This document shows positions 46,365 through 55,005 of a stretch of DNA of 55,005 bases, one piece after another. Position 1 is the first letter of the stretch. Each line of letters begins with the position of its first letter. A program made the translations under genes and the position numbers. Origin of the DNA: an uncultured Alphaproteobacteria bacterium (GTDB lineage Bacteria > Pseudomonadota > Alphaproteobacteria > RUG11792). Location of the stretch: positions 1 through 55,005 of the forward strand of contig CAJUOM010000004.1 in the NCBI GenBank assembly GCA_910588255.1, written 5' to 3'. Under the pieces are notes generated by a model, which made no database searches, was not told the DNA's origin, and saw only the letters and a program-made list of their open reading frames with translations.

Positions 46365-47240
46365 TTAAGATTTTAACAAGATTTCTAGAAAAAATGAAAT
46401 GCAAATTATCAAAGTAAACGAAACTTGTAATATTCCGAATATGTTTATGAATTCTGGCTTTCCTATCTTTTTTATGGAGAAAAATATCAAAGGGTAAACT
46501 AAAAATACCCAAAATGAATAAAAAGGTATAATATCTTGGAAAACTAGAAATGGTATGAAAAGAAAGCTTAAATTAACCATAAAAAACAACAGAAAATAAG
46601 AAAATCTAAGTCCATATTTTATTGTTAATGTAACGGTTTTTCCTTGCTCGAATTCGTAATCTCGAATATTATTAGCCAACAAAACGCATGTTGTTAGTAA
46701 TCCAAAAGGAACAGAAAATATTAAGTCACATAAATATAAATGATTTGTTAAAGATAATATGCACGATGAAAAAAGCAAAGGCCCATATCCCAAAAATACG
46801 CAAAGTTCTCCAAGAGCTTTGTATTTTAACCCTAACGGATTTTCGCTATAGAAAAATACAATACCAGCGGCTATAAGACCAGGAATTATCAATAATATCG
46901 GGCCAATAAACAATGAAATTATTCCAACAATAGAAGCCGAGCTAAAAGAAATTATTCCTAAATAATAGATATTTTTATATGGGACTAATCCTGTTATTAA
47001 TCGATATTTTGTTCCAGGAGAATGTTTGTTGTCAACACCTTTTATACAATCCCGGTATTCTGAAATAGCGTTAGCAGCTACGTGAAAAAACAATATGCAA
47101 AGAGCAACATACATAAATGCAAAGTTAAAATTAGATTTATAATTATATTTCGCATATAAAAATGAACATAATATCAACGATATTGTCATTAATAAAGTTT
47201 GAGCCCTTGCAATTTTTGCATATAAAAATATTTTTGGCAC
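46365..47240 (-). CDS. MenA/UbiA-type prenyltransferase
   Basis: A 291-residue membrane prenyltransferase of the UbiA superfamily with about eight to nine hydrophobic segments. The first Asp-rich motif is degenerate (NAISEYRDCIKGVDN); the second reads LLANNIRDYEFEQGKTVTL, where the NNIRD-x4-GK-T pattern is closer to MenA (dihydroxynaphthoate prenyltransferase) than to UbiA. It could therefore serve menaquinone synthesis, or heme O or another prenyl transfer. It lies 23 nt upstream of vgrG on the same strand, with no functional link apparent, and is divergent from the MotB-like gene. Confidence 0.75.
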   Translation of the reverse strand: MPKIFLYAKIARAQTLLMTISLILCSFLYAKYNYKSNFNFAFMYVALCILFFHVAANAISEYRDCIKGVDNKHSPGTKYRLITGLVPYKNIYYLGIISFSSASIVGIISLFIGPILLIIPGLIAAGIVFFYSENPLGLKYKALGELCVFLGYGPLLFSSCILSLTNHLYLCDLIFSVPFGLLTTCVLLANNIRDYEFEQGKTVTLTIKYGLRFSYFLLFFMVNLSFLFIPFLVFQDIIPFYSFWVFLVYPLIFFSIKKIGKPEFINIFGILQVSFTLIICISFFLEILLKS

Positions 47241-47302
47241 TATCGAAAAGAAGCTAATAAATGTTATAATTTATTATGTTGTAGATAAATGCTTTTGTAA
47301 AC

Positions 47303-48263
47303 ATGTTATTTTCAAGACACAGAAGATCTCAAGAGGAAGTTGATATTTGGCCAGGGTTTGTCGATGCTTTGTCCACTGTCTTGTTGGTTTTTATATTTGT
47401 TTTAGTCGGATTTATTGCTTCTCAAGTTTATCTTTCTGGAATAATCTTAGATAAAGATTCATCTATTAGTAGTATAAAAGAAAGATTAGCAAATGTTTGT
47501 AGTCTCTTAAATTTGGAAAAAGATAAAAACAGTGAATTAAATAAAAATAACTTGAATTTATCTAATCAGATTTTGGATTTAAATAAAACAGTTGCAACTT
47601 TACAAAACATGTTCAATAAAGAAGAAACTTTAAGAAAGGAAGAACATCAGCAAAAAGTTTCTTTAGAGGAAAAACTGAATGAAATAACGAGTCAATTGAA
47701 AGATGTTATGGCTGCTTTAGAAGTTGAACATCAGAATTCTGAAAAACAAAAAGAAGCACTTGAAAATATAAAGAAAGAAAATATAAAACTTAATGATTTA
47801 AATCGCATAAGTGCTTATAGATCTGAGTTTTTTGACAAACTTCAAGAAATCGTAAAAGATAAAAAAGGAATAAAGATTTCTGGTGACAGATTTATATTTC
47901 AATCAGAATTATTTTTTGAATCCGCCTCAGATCAATTGAGTGAAGAAGGAAAATTGCAAGTATCTAACTTGGCTAAGATAATAAAAGAACTGGGAAAGAA
48001 AATACCTAAAAATATTAAATGGATTTTGAGAGTAGATGGTCATACAGATAAAAAGGCCTATAACAAATGAAAAATTTGCTTCAAATTGGGAATTATCCGC
48101 TGCAAGGGCTATATCTGTCGTAAAACATCTAATAAAAGAAGGTATTTCTTCAAAACATTTAGTTGCAGCTGGATTTGGAGACAGTCAGCCTATTGTTGAT
48201 GGAATGACAGAAAACTCACTTGCAAAAAACAGAAGAATAGAATTTAAATTGGATCAAAGATGA
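47303..48263 (+). pseudogene. MotB/OmpA-family peptidoglycan-binding protein, frame broken near 48050
   Basis: The protein has one transmembrane helix (about residues 22-45, FVDALSTVLLVFIFVLVGFI), a long coiled coil (about 55-170) and a C-terminal OmpA-like peptidoglycan-binding domain. The first frame stops at 48070 after the OmpA motif GHTDKK. Removing one A from the run of five at 48050-48054 gives GHTDKRPITNEKFASNWELS, continuing through AARAISVVKHLI and DGMTENSLAKNRRIEF to 48263. The break thus falls inside the most conserved motif and is a one-base homopolymer event. Its final stop overlaps gmk (ATGA), so coupling is preserved. It may be a base-call error, a slippage-rescued gene or a young pseudogene. 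Confidence 0.8.
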
Positions 48264-48817
48264 GCAAAACAATCCTTGTGTTTTCGGGACCTTCAGGAGC
48301 AGGCAAATCAACTTTAATTAAACACTTATTATCCAATCTCAAATCAGCAGATTTGACTGTCTCGTGCACAACAAGACCTCCCAGAGAAGGCGAAAGAAAT
48401 GGAGTAGATTATCATTTTGTAACTCATGACGAATTTGAAAAACTTGTGAAAGGAAATAAATTTATAGAGCATGTGAATTGTTATGGAAATAGGTATGGGA
48501 CTCTGAAGAAAGCAGTAAATGATGTTTTAGATAAAAATGAATTTTGTATTTTAGATCTGGATTTCAAAGGTGCTTATAATGTTCTTTCTAATAAAATTTT
48601 CAAATTTAATTGTTTTGGTATTTTAGTTTTACCCCCCTCTCTAAAAACTTTAAAACACAGGCTTCAAAACAGAAACTCAGAAACAATTGAGTCATTGAAT
48701 TTAAGATTAAATGACTCATTCCAACAAAAGCAAATCGCAAAGTATGATTTTGTCATTATAAATAAAAATTTGGAAAAAGCAACTTCAGAGCTTATCAATA
48801 TAATACATTCTCTTTGA
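48260..48817 (+). CDS. gmk: Guanylate kinase
   Basis: Gmk phosphorylates GMP to GDP. The 185-residue protein has the P-loop VFSGPSGAGKSTLIKHLL at the N-terminus, the GMP-binding SCTTRPPREGERNGVDYHFV, and the lid and C-terminal RLNDSFQQKQIAKYDFVIIN. Length is a little below the usual 205, common in reduced genomes. Its ATG overlaps the stop of the MotB/OmpA-like gene. A long non-coding stretch follows. Confidence 0.95.
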   Translation: MSKTILVFSGPSGAGKSTLIKHLLSNLKSADLTVSCTTRPPREGERNGVDYHFVTHDEFEKLVKGNKFIEHVNCYGNRYGTLKKAVNDVLDKNEFCILDLDFKGAYNVLSNKIFKFNCFGILVLPPSLKTLKHRLQNRNSETIESLNLRLNDSFQQKQIAKYDFVIINKNLEKATSELINIIHSL

Positions 48818-49704
48818 TTATATTTTGAATATAGAATCCCGCCCTAAACAGATGGTAGATAATAGTAGTGAAGTCCCTATAACAAAATCAAGCTTAGCCA
48901 TGAGAGATAGTGTGGTGAATATGTAAATGACGTATGTTTATAGGCTTGAAATGAACTTCTAAGATTAAGTTTGGAAAATTAAATAGAGGCTATTACGTAT
49001 ATCGAATAGTTAGTTACCTAGAAATTCTTTGATATAGAACAGGAGTCTAAACTTAACCTGAACCCAATTGCAAACAGAAAAGAAATTTTAATTTGAACAA
49101 AACAAATAGCCTTTAGTTGTAAATGCTTCTTTTCTCTTTTTCATTTGTACAAACTTTTTTGTTTCAGGTTTAAATAATATTTTGAATAATTTCAAAAACA
49201 TGTCGGAATTTTTAAAAGCCACTCATCCAAAATACTGAAGAAACGTTTTAAAAACAAAACAGATTTGAAAATAATACATTTTAGAAATCTAAAATTAATA
49301 AAACTTTTAAAAATCAACTTTTCATAAGACAAGTCATGTAACTCAGTACTATTTATTAATCGCATTTTTTAAGAACAGATTTAAAAAATCTATTCATTTT
49401 TTTTGATATGTTGCCTTTGCCATTTCCAAATTGATTATATAGTCCCTTCCCTCTTAGGAACGGGATGTAGTTAAGCTTTAGACTTATCGCAAATGGACAC
49501 ACAATTTGCGACGCATATAAAATATAAGTGTGGCACGAGGTGTGAATTAGAAAGAAGGCTTCACCGGCAAACTTCATTGACACGGCAGAGGTTCACATAG
49601 CATTTTGGGTAGTCATTATGAATCAACCTTTAGTTTTTAATTTTTGCCTTCCCAAATAAATTTTGATAGCATATATAATATCAAAACATAAGACACAACT
49701 TTAA
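48818..49704. other. Long non-coding stretch before ffh
   Basis: Nearly 900 bp without a credible gene. It contains an imperfect palindrome whose outer arms TTAACCTGAAC (about 49053) and GTTTCAGGTTTAA (about 49161) enclose about 100 nt with purine- and pyrimidine-rich inner arms, and family-1 repeat copy E (49443-49618). I looked for a 4.5S RNA (ffs), tmRNA or tRNA pattern and found none. The remainder is AT-rich. Confidence 0.5.
49443..49618 (-). repeat. Dispersed structured repeat, family 1, copy E
   Basis: Opposite-strand copy. Read on the minus strand it has CTCTGCCGTGTCAATGAAG, TTTGCCGGTGAAGCC, GATTCA-like and CGTGCCACACTT blocks, the TCGCAAAT / ATTTGCGA hairpin (loop differs from copy D) and CATCCCGTTCCTAAGAGGGA. 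It lacks the terminal AACTTTTC hairpin. No family-2 repeat follows it. Confidence 0.65.
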
Positions 49705-51021
49705 ATGTTTGCAAATTTATCTCAAAAACTTTCAAAAATAATAGGAAATTTGAGAAACAGAGGAATTTTAACCGAAGAGATTATTGATACAACTATAAGA
49801 GAAATACGAGTATCTTTGCTTGAAGCAGATGTAGCATTGAGTGTCGTGAAAGCTTTTTCTCAAAACCTAAAAGAAAAATTACAGGGAAAAAGCGTAATTA
49901 ACACAACGACTCCTGAACAAACAATTATTAAGTTTGTATATGACGAGCTTGTTAATATTTTGGGGGAAACTGAAGAAACAAATCAGAATATATCAGGCAA
50001 AATTTTGATATTGGGACTTCAAGGAACTGGAAAAACGACGACTTCTGCAAAGTTAGCAAATCTTATAAAATCAAAATACAAAAAGAAGGTTCTCCTGGTT
50101 TCATTAGATACATATCGTCCTGCAGCTATAGATCAGTTAAAAATTTTAGCAAAAAACAATGATATAGACTTTTTTGAAAATTTTAACTCTACTGACACAC
50201 CACTATCTATCGCGCAAAAAGCTTTGGAAATTTGTGAAAGATACGATATGACAATATTCGATACAGCTGGACGACTTTATTTGGATGACGTTATGATGAA
50301 GGAATTGTCTGACCTGAAGAACATAGTAAATCCAAATGATAGTTATCTTGTGATAGACAGTATGATGGGGCAGGATGCAGTCAACACAGTAAAAGCTTTT
50401 AATGAAACTTTTCATTTGACAGGACTTATATTGACAAGAATAGATGGTGATGCAAAAGGAGGAGCAGCACTTTCTGCAAAATATATTACAAATTGTTCAA
50501 TAAAGTATATTTGTTCAGGAGAGAAGATTTCAGATATTGAGATTTTTCATCCTGACAGGATTGCTTCAAGAATACTAGATCGTGGAGATGTTCTTACCCT
50601 TGTTGAAAAAGCAATGGACTCAAACATTAATGATGAAATAAAAGATATCCACATTGGAAAAGATTTCGATTTAAATGGAATGGAAAAATATTTAAAACAA
50701 TTAGAGAAAATAGGTGGAATTAGTGGATTTTTGAAGTTTATTCCAGGTATGGGAAAAATAAAGGATCAATTAAAAGAAGCAAATATTTCTGATAAAACAA
50801 TTGCCCGACAGATAGCTATCATACGTTCCATGACTATCGAGGAAAGAAAAAATCCAAAAATTTTAAATGCTTCAAGACGTCGAAGAATTGCAGCAGGTTG
50901 TGCTCAGGAAGTATCAGAAGTTAATAGACTAATAAAGCAATTTGAGCAAGTGAAAACTATAATGACTAAATTTCAAAATCCGGGAATGATGCAATCTATG
51001 GTTAATAGATTTATGAAATAA
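49705..51021 (+). CDS. ffh: Signal recognition particle GTPase Ffh
   Basis: Ffh (SRP54) binds signal sequences and 4.5S RNA and targets membrane proteins to SecYEG through FtsY. The 438-residue protein has an N-domain (residues about 1-90) and G-domain motifs GLQGTGKTTTSAKLANLI (about 103-120), LLVSLDTYRPAAIDQL, IFDTAGRLYLDD, LTRIDGDAKGG and ICSGEKISDIEIFHPDR. The methionine-rich M-domain follows, with GGISGFLKFIPGMGKI, ILNASRRRRIAAGCAQEVSE and a short Met-rich end. Length is normal. It is monocistronic, ending in a hairpin terminator. Confidence 0.96.
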   Translation: MFANLSQKLSKIIGNLRNRGILTEEIIDTTIREIRVSLLEADVALSVVKAFSQNLKEKLQGKSVINTTTPEQTIIKFVYDELVNILGETEETNQNISGKILILGLQGTGKTTTSAKLANLIKSKYKKKVLLVSLDTYRPAAIDQLKILAKNNDIDFFENFNSTDTPLSIAQKALEICERYDMTIFDTAGRLYLDDVMMKELSDLKNIVNPNDSYLVIDSMMGQDAVNTVKAFNETFHLTGLILTRIDGDAKGGAALSAKYITNCSIKYICSGEKISDIEIFHPDRIASRILDRGDVLTLVEKAMDSNINDEIKDIHIGKDFDLNGMEKYLKQLEKIGGISGFLKFIPGMGKIKDQLKEANISDKTIARQIAIIRSMTIEERKNPKILNASRRRRIAAGCAQEVSEVNRLIKQFEQVKTIMTKFQNPGMMQSMVNRFMK

Positions 51022-51026
51022 AAAAT

Positions 51027-51045
51027 AGGGAGGATACTCCTCCCT
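51027..51045 (+). terminator. Hairpin terminator after ffh
   Basis: Perfect 8-bp stem AGGGAGGA / TCCTCCCT with a 3-nt loop, followed by TTAATTTTATT; 5 nt after the ffh stop. Confidence 0.85.
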
Positions 51046-51061
51046 TTAATTTTATTAGATT

Positions 51062-52371
51062 TTAGAACCCCCAGAAACTTTTTCTTTCTGAAGAATCGGA
51101 TTTATCTTCATCAGATGAGGTTTCAGATTTTTCAGTTGTATTTGCACTTGATGCTTCTGAACTTTTTCCAGCAAAATAATGTGGCAATAATGGATTTTCA
51201 CTTTCTTCCTTATTTTCATCTATTGCTGCTACTTCTGGTTCAGTTTCTTCTGATTTCATTATTTGAGCGCTCTCTGTTGTTTTACCTGACATTTCTTCTT
51301 TAGGCTCTTCAACCGGAGTAAATGGAGTTACTTCAATGGGCTTTTCTTGAGAAATTTCAGGTTTAACTTCTTGAGCGATAACAGGCTCTGGAACTAAATC
51401 GTTCTTTAAAGATTCTTTAGAATCAATTGGGGTATCTGTTGGTTCTATAGAAGTTTTTACGGCTTCCACTGGTACAACAAAAGGATTCGTTTCAGTTTTA
51501 GCTTCCTGTTTCTCATCAGTCACAAAAGGTGCGCTTTCCTTGAAATCTGTAGCAGTATCAAAAATAGGTTTCTCTTCTGGTTTTACAGCATCTGAAGATT
51601 TGTCCTTTGGGGCAAAGATGGATCTGCGGGTTTGGGTTGAATCTCTGTATTGCTATCAAATGTCTTCTTGTCTAAAGCAGGATCTTTATCTAAAGTTATA
51701 GCTGGCTCAGTTGTTGGTCGATTTGCTGTTGAAGTTGTTGTATCAGACTCTGTTTCAATTGGATAAGCTGTTTCTTTTGTCTCTTTACTCTCAACAACAG
51801 GGACTTGTGGAATTTCTACTGAAGGTCTATCAGCATATTGTAAAACTATTTGCCTTAGAATCATTAAATCCCTTGATATAAATTTCTTAAACATATCCTC
51901 ATTTTTTCTATATTCAGGAGTATCTGTTGTATTCTTTGCCAGGAATTCAAAGTTTACACCTTCTTTGTTGTATAAATCTAAAGCCTTATTTGAAATTCTT
52001 TCTAATCTTATCACAGTGTTGAAATCAGCATAGGTTTTTGCAACGTTTACCAAATCTTGAGCAATTTCTATTACTTTTCCGAATACACTATCTTTCACAC
52101 AATATTTTTGTAAAGATCTTGTAATATCATAAACAGAAATATTCTGTTGGATATCGGTAATAACATTTAATGCAGTGTTTGCAATATCGCGAATTTGTTG
52201 ATCGGAAATCTTTGGTAAATTGCATTTTATTCTCATGTATTGATCAAGTTTAGCTGTTGTAGGCTTGGAAAACTCAATGCTTTGACTAGTTTCTGATACA
52301 CTGAGTTTAGCATCAGCAGTCACAAAAAGTAATGGTGTTATACAGGTTGTTAAAATCAATAATTTGTTCAT
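51062..52371 (-). pseudogene. Secreted Pro/Glu-rich protein, frame broken near 51610
   Basis: Two minus-strand frames (52371-51583 and 51523-51062) join into one protein of about 435 residues. The first gives a signal peptide (NKLLILTTCITPLLFVTADA), a helical domain (about residues 30-175) and the start of a Thr/Pro/Glu-rich region. It stops shortly after PADPSLP. Adding one C to the four-C run (plus-strand G run near 51608-51611) gives PSLPPKDKSSDAVKPEEK and continues without a stop through 51062, ending in SERKSFWGF. The second half is acidic and Pro-rich, like a periplasm-spanning or host-exposed disordered tail. No family is recognised. The break is one base in a homopolymer, so assembly error is as likely as decay. 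Confidence 0.72.
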
Positions 52372-52565
52372 AAATTTTTTCTCAAAAAAAATATCACTAT
52401 CTAATTTAATACTAACATTCAGATTTTTTAATGATCATAAAATTTTAAGAAAATTAGTAAAATAAAAAAATTTTTTGCTAGTTTAAAAATTTTTTCTATA
52501 AAATTAATGATTTTTTTACTATTTTTTCGGATTCTTAAAACAGCAAAGGGAATCTGGGGAAGAAT

Positions 52566-53675
52566 ATGGATTTTAGCAAGATGACACAGCATTCGAATAC
52601 TAAAGAGTTTATACGAATAATTATTTCTGATGATAAAGTGAAATTATCCCATTTTAAAGACAAAACAATTATAAAAAATCTTGACGTATTATTAAAAGAA
52701 AATCAACAAATATTTAATTATTTATTAGAGAACTCATCAGTTTTCACGGAGATTGTCATTTCGAGTAATACTATATTTAACAGATCTATAAGTCTTCGGA
52801 ATTTGAAAGAATCGGATATAAAAGCCCTCGCGACAAATCTTTTAATTGAGAAAAAAGAATCAGCAAATCTTGTGGCTTATGAGAAAAAATTATCGTATAG
52901 AAATGGTTTTGCAAACATATGCAATATGAACTTATCCTCAGCATTCATTTTGATTTTGGATAATTTATTGAAAATTGAAAATCCGATAATATCAATTTCA
53001 ACTTGGCCGATTTGGCTTGTTTCAAGTTATTTTCAAATTTACTCAATGGATCTAAATAAATTCGAGATTTCGGTTTTCATTGGTGAATATGAAAACCGTT
53101 GGGAAATAATAGCTGTTCAAAATAAGAAATTAATAAGTTATCGACAAGGAAATATTGAAAACTTTAATAAAAAATCTGAAACTGAAAATATTTTAAAATA
53201 CATAACACATACTCTTAATGTATCCCTGAACGATATCGTTATTTATTCTATTAACAATGATACAATAAGTGAATTTTCAAGTATAGCTCCAGTGAATATG
53301 AGTTTGGTATCTAAGTCGGGAAATTTTGTTGATTTTAATAGAAAACAGAGTTTAAATATAATTTTTAAAGCGGCGTGTATCATAGGGTTTTTAGTGGTAT
53401 TTTCCAGTACTATCTTTGACATTTACAAAATCTTTGATTATAAAAATCAAATACAAAATAATGAAAATTTACTGGAAGGAATCCCAGATACTGTAACAAA
53501 AGATCTTCCTTTATGGAATGAGTTGAAGGAATATAATTATGATCATCACATAAGATTAAAAACCGAATTGCAGAAAGAAACGGATATGAAAAGAAAATTG
53601 AAAAATGTGAGCATAAAAATAGATGAAAAAAGTGATAAATTAACCATTAATACTATTTATGAAAATAATGATTAA
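52566..53675 (+). CDS. GspL/PilM-N-like pilus or type II secretion assembly protein
   Basis: A 369-residue protein with the layout of GspL (or fused PilM-PilN): a cytoplasmic N-terminal part (about residues 1-255) that could be an actin-like fold, one transmembrane helix (IIFKAACIIGFLVVFSSTIF, about 263-282) and a periplasmic C-terminal part with a short coiled coil. Sequence similarity is weak, so the call rests on topology and on the next two genes, which fit GspM/PilO and PilP/GspC. A GGGGAA Shine-Dalgarno lies 6 nt before the ATG. Start of a three-gene overlapping operon. Confidence 0.55.
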   Translation: MDFSKMTQHSNTKEFIRIIISDDKVKLSHFKDKTIIKNLDVLLKENQQIFNYLLENSSVFTEIVISSNTIFNRSISLRNLKESDIKALATNLLIEKKESANLVAYEKKLSYRNGFANICNMNLSSAFILILDNLLKIENPIISISTWPIWLVSSYFQIYSMDLNKFEISVFIGEYENRWEIIAVQNKKLISYRQGNIENFNKKSETENILKYITHTLNVSLNDIVIYSINNDTISEFSSIAPVNMSLVSKSGNFVDFNRKQSLNIIFKAACIIGFLVVFSSTIFDIYKIFDYKNQIQNNENLLEGIPDTVTKDLPLWNELKEYNYDHHIRLKTELQKETDMKRKLKNVSIKIDEKSDKLTINTIYENND

Positions 53676-54180
53676 TAAGAAATATAAAATTATATTTAAT
53701 CTTATAAAAACAAACAGCTCTGTGTTTTTGATTTTTATTTCAATGTTTATTATATGGAATGCTATCTCTCTATATAAATCTGATTTGTTTAATAAATTGC
53801 AAGAATCTGAATTACTCATAGAGCCTATTAAATCTTTTGATAAAGAAACAATAAAATTTATTTCTGAACATGATTTTTCAAATAAAAAGATTAAGTTTCG
53901 TAAATTTATTGAAAATCTTGCAGATCATAATTTGGGAATAATAACTAAAGTCTCGAAATCTGATGAAATAAAAACAGATGCTTTTCGTAAAATCCAATAT
54001 AAAATAAGAGGCTATTTTTGGCATGATAAGTTTGTATTTAAATTCATTGATGAACTTCAAAATTTTCATCCCGGATTTTTGAAATTATTAAACATTGATA
54101 TGGATAAATTTTCAAAAATAAATATATTCAAACCATCTATAAAATTGGAGTTAATATGCGAAATATTTCAAAGATCCTAA
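53659..54180 (+). CDS. GspM/PilO-like assembly protein
   Basis: A 173-residue bitopic protein: a short basic cytoplasmic start, one transmembrane helix (SSVFLIFISMFIIWNAISLY, about residues 18-37) and a periplasmic domain of alternating helices and strands (LADHNLGIITKVSKSDEIK; KIQYKIRGYFWHDKFVFKFI), the arrangement of GspM and PilO. The upstream gene overlaps its start by 17 nt; an in-frame ATG at 53668 would reduce the overlap to 8 nt. It overlaps the following gene by 25 nt. Identification is from topology and context, not strong sequence identity. Confidence 0.5.
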   Translation: MKIMINKKYKIIFNLIKTNSSVFLIFISMFIIWNAISLYKSDLFNKLQESELLIEPIKSFDKETIKFISEHDFSNKKIKFRKFIENLADHNLGIITKVSKSDEIKTDAFRKIQYKIRGYFWHDKFVFKFIDELQNFHPGFLKLLNIDMDKFSKINIFKPSIKLELICEIFQRS

Positions 54181-54476
54181 TTATCTTCCTTATCATGAGT
54201 CCAAATTTTACAAATTCTGAAGAATCTATGTTTATGTCAGATGATGACTCAAAAAAGATATTATCAATGCTGAAAGAAAATAAAAAACCTATGAGCAATA
54301 ATTTAAAAGTCACTGGAATTGTATTTATTGACGAAGCAAATTGGATTGTTTGGATAAATAACACCCCATATAGCTCTATTGGAGAAAACGGTGATTTTTC
54401 CATAGATGAAGTTAGTGAAAGCGAAGTCGTCATAACTAAAAATGATGGAAAAACCTTAACTCTCTCGGTTGATTAA
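54156..54476 (+). CDS. PilP/GspC-like periplasmic protein
   Basis: A 106-residue protein with a signal sequence (MRNISKILIIFLIMSPNF) and a small beta-rich domain: LKVTGIVFIDEANWIVWINN, then PYSSIGENGDFSIDEVSES and VVITKNDGKTLTLSVD. The pattern of a hydrophobic strand, the VWINN turn and a late acidic strand resembles the homology-region domain of PilP/GspC, which links the inner-membrane platform to the secretin. It overlaps the preceding gene by 25 nt. Another short Sec protein with a PilP-like fold is the alternative. Confidence 0.5.
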   Translation: MRNISKILIIFLIMSPNFTNSEESMFMSDDDSKKILSMLKENKKPMSNNLKVTGIVFIDEANWIVWINNTPYSSIGENGDFSIDEVSESEVVITKNDGKTLTLSVD

Positions 54477-54498
54477 TAAGAATTAAAATCCCGGAATC

Positions 54499-55005
54499 TC
54501 ATTCAGACGAGACTCCAGATAGTTTAAAGAAGACTGTTTTTATATCAACCTTCATAATAATTTGTTCCGTGTGCTTGATTATACTCCTGTATGGATGAAT
54601 ACCATATTTTGCCATAATTATACTATCTTTCAGTTGCTGCTCAATGGCTGATAAGATGTCTTTTTCACAGTTTGGAATAATAAAAGCTCCTGTTTCTATA
54701 GTTCCCTCTGTTGTCGAAACAGCGGAAGGGTTGCTATATCTATACTGATTCTGCTCTTCTGTTAGAGTAAAAAGATGTATCGATGCATCTGCTTTTGCCC
54801 GAAGCTCAAAAACAATCAAGTTGATATTACCGTATGTGCCACTGTAATCCGTAAAAGTGATTGGTTCTGATAAAATTGTGTTCAGATTTCCTTCAGGTTG
54901 GCCAGTTTCGAGTTTTGGGGATATATCAATATCTCCAGGAGCCGACAACCTAAACTGAGCACGTCTGACCCAACAATCATTTACATCATCGTAGGTATAA
55001 GAGAA
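54499..55005 (-). CDS. Unrecognised protein, partial (runs off the window end)
   Basis: The frame stays open from 54499 through the right edge, giving at least 168 residues (visible N-side FSYTYDDVNDCWVRRAQ). A TTG near 54948 could be an internal start, but the open frame continues upstream without a stop, so the gene is truncated by the window. No family is recognised. The mature-like sequence is polar with beta-type strands (ITFTDYSGTYGNINLIVFEL) and a helical C-terminus. It converges on the pilus-like operon with a 22-nt gap. Whether it belongs to the same system cannot be told. Confidence 0.6.
   Translation of the reverse strand, partial: FSYTYDDVNDCWVRRAQFRLSAPGDIDISPKLETGQPEGNLNTILSEPITFTDYSGTYGNINLIVFELRAKADASIHLFTLTEEQNQYRYSNPSAVSTTEGTIETGAFIIPNCEKDILSAIEQQLKDSIIMAKYGIHPYRSIIKHTEQIIMKVDIKTVFFKLSGVSSE

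Noticed and set aside
48818-49440. 4.5S RNA, tmRNA or tRNA near ffh
   Set aside because: The conserved SRP loop sequence, tRNA T-arm pattern and CCA-type ends were looked for and not found.
49356-49583. Minus-strand ORF of 75 codons
   Set aside because: Most of it is the translation of repeat family 1 copy E; the other repeat copies do not keep this frame.

Overview
The window reads as a piece of a small, AT-rich (about 30% GC by eye) alphaproteobacterial chromosome, most likely an obligate intracellular bacterium of the Holosporales/Rickettsiales type. The master regulator CtrA (28700-29413), an LPS and peptidoglycan envelope (kdsD, kdsB, lpxA, murC, rlpA, ftsZ), complex I subunits and an aerobic DNA-repair glycosylase point to the Alphaproteobacteria. 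The base composition, the scattered nuo genes, the many Sec-signal orphan proteins, an LRR protein, a VgrG and several broken genes point to a host-associated life. The order-level placement is inference; no rRNA or tRNA gene was seen in the window.

Layout. 1-8.7 kb: nuoD-rbfA, a transposon-like repeat unit, murC with a small membrane protein, kdsD-rnd, a second repeat copy, then ftsZ-nuoA-nudix. 8.9-23.5 kb: a mixed region of secreted orphan proteins (acidic low-complexity protein, prepilin, cysteine-containing secreted protein, beta-solenoid-like protein, secreted PD-(D/E)XK protein, HtrA-like protease, LRR protein) between housekeeping genes (kdsB, dnaX, SulP, ndk, pgsA, ogg). 23.6-29.4 kb: aspS, a putrescine-transporter fragment with a TauE/SafE permease, and ctrA. 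29.4-30.9 kb: a repeat-bracketed unit carrying an unrecognised basic 203-aa protein. 30.9-41 kb: mnmA-brnQ, M16 peptidase, rlpA, fba, ABC-F, a secreted orphan, then infC-secG-fabZ-lpxA. 41.4-48.8 kb: a secreted orphan, a secreted glycosyltransferase-like protein, VgrG, a MenA/UbiA-like prenyltransferase, a MotB/OmpA-like protein and gmk. 49-55 kb: a long non-coding stretch with another repeat copy, ffh, a Pro/Glu-rich secreted protein, a three-gene pilus/type II secretion-like assembly set and an unrecognised partial gene.

Themes. (1) Two related families of structured non-coding repeats occur several times. One copy (1670-2353) has 18/20-matching terminal inverted repeats and 11-bp flanking direct repeats; another pair brackets a GC-richer cargo gene. 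A very GC-rich hairpin in these units keeps its stem while its loop changes. (2) Exact TTAA-N7-TTAA sites (the CtrA consensus) lie 48-78 bp upstream of three secreted-protein genes and ctrA itself, suggesting CtrA may control secreted factors. (3) Five genes carry six single-base frame breaks (14.8, 17.1, 20.9, 21.9, 48.05 and 51.6 kb), several in or next to homopolymers; they may be decay, assembly error or slippage. (4) Enzyme-like domains carried behind Sec signals (glycosyltransferase, PD-(D/E)XK nuclease-like) and an LRR protein are candidate host-interaction factors.
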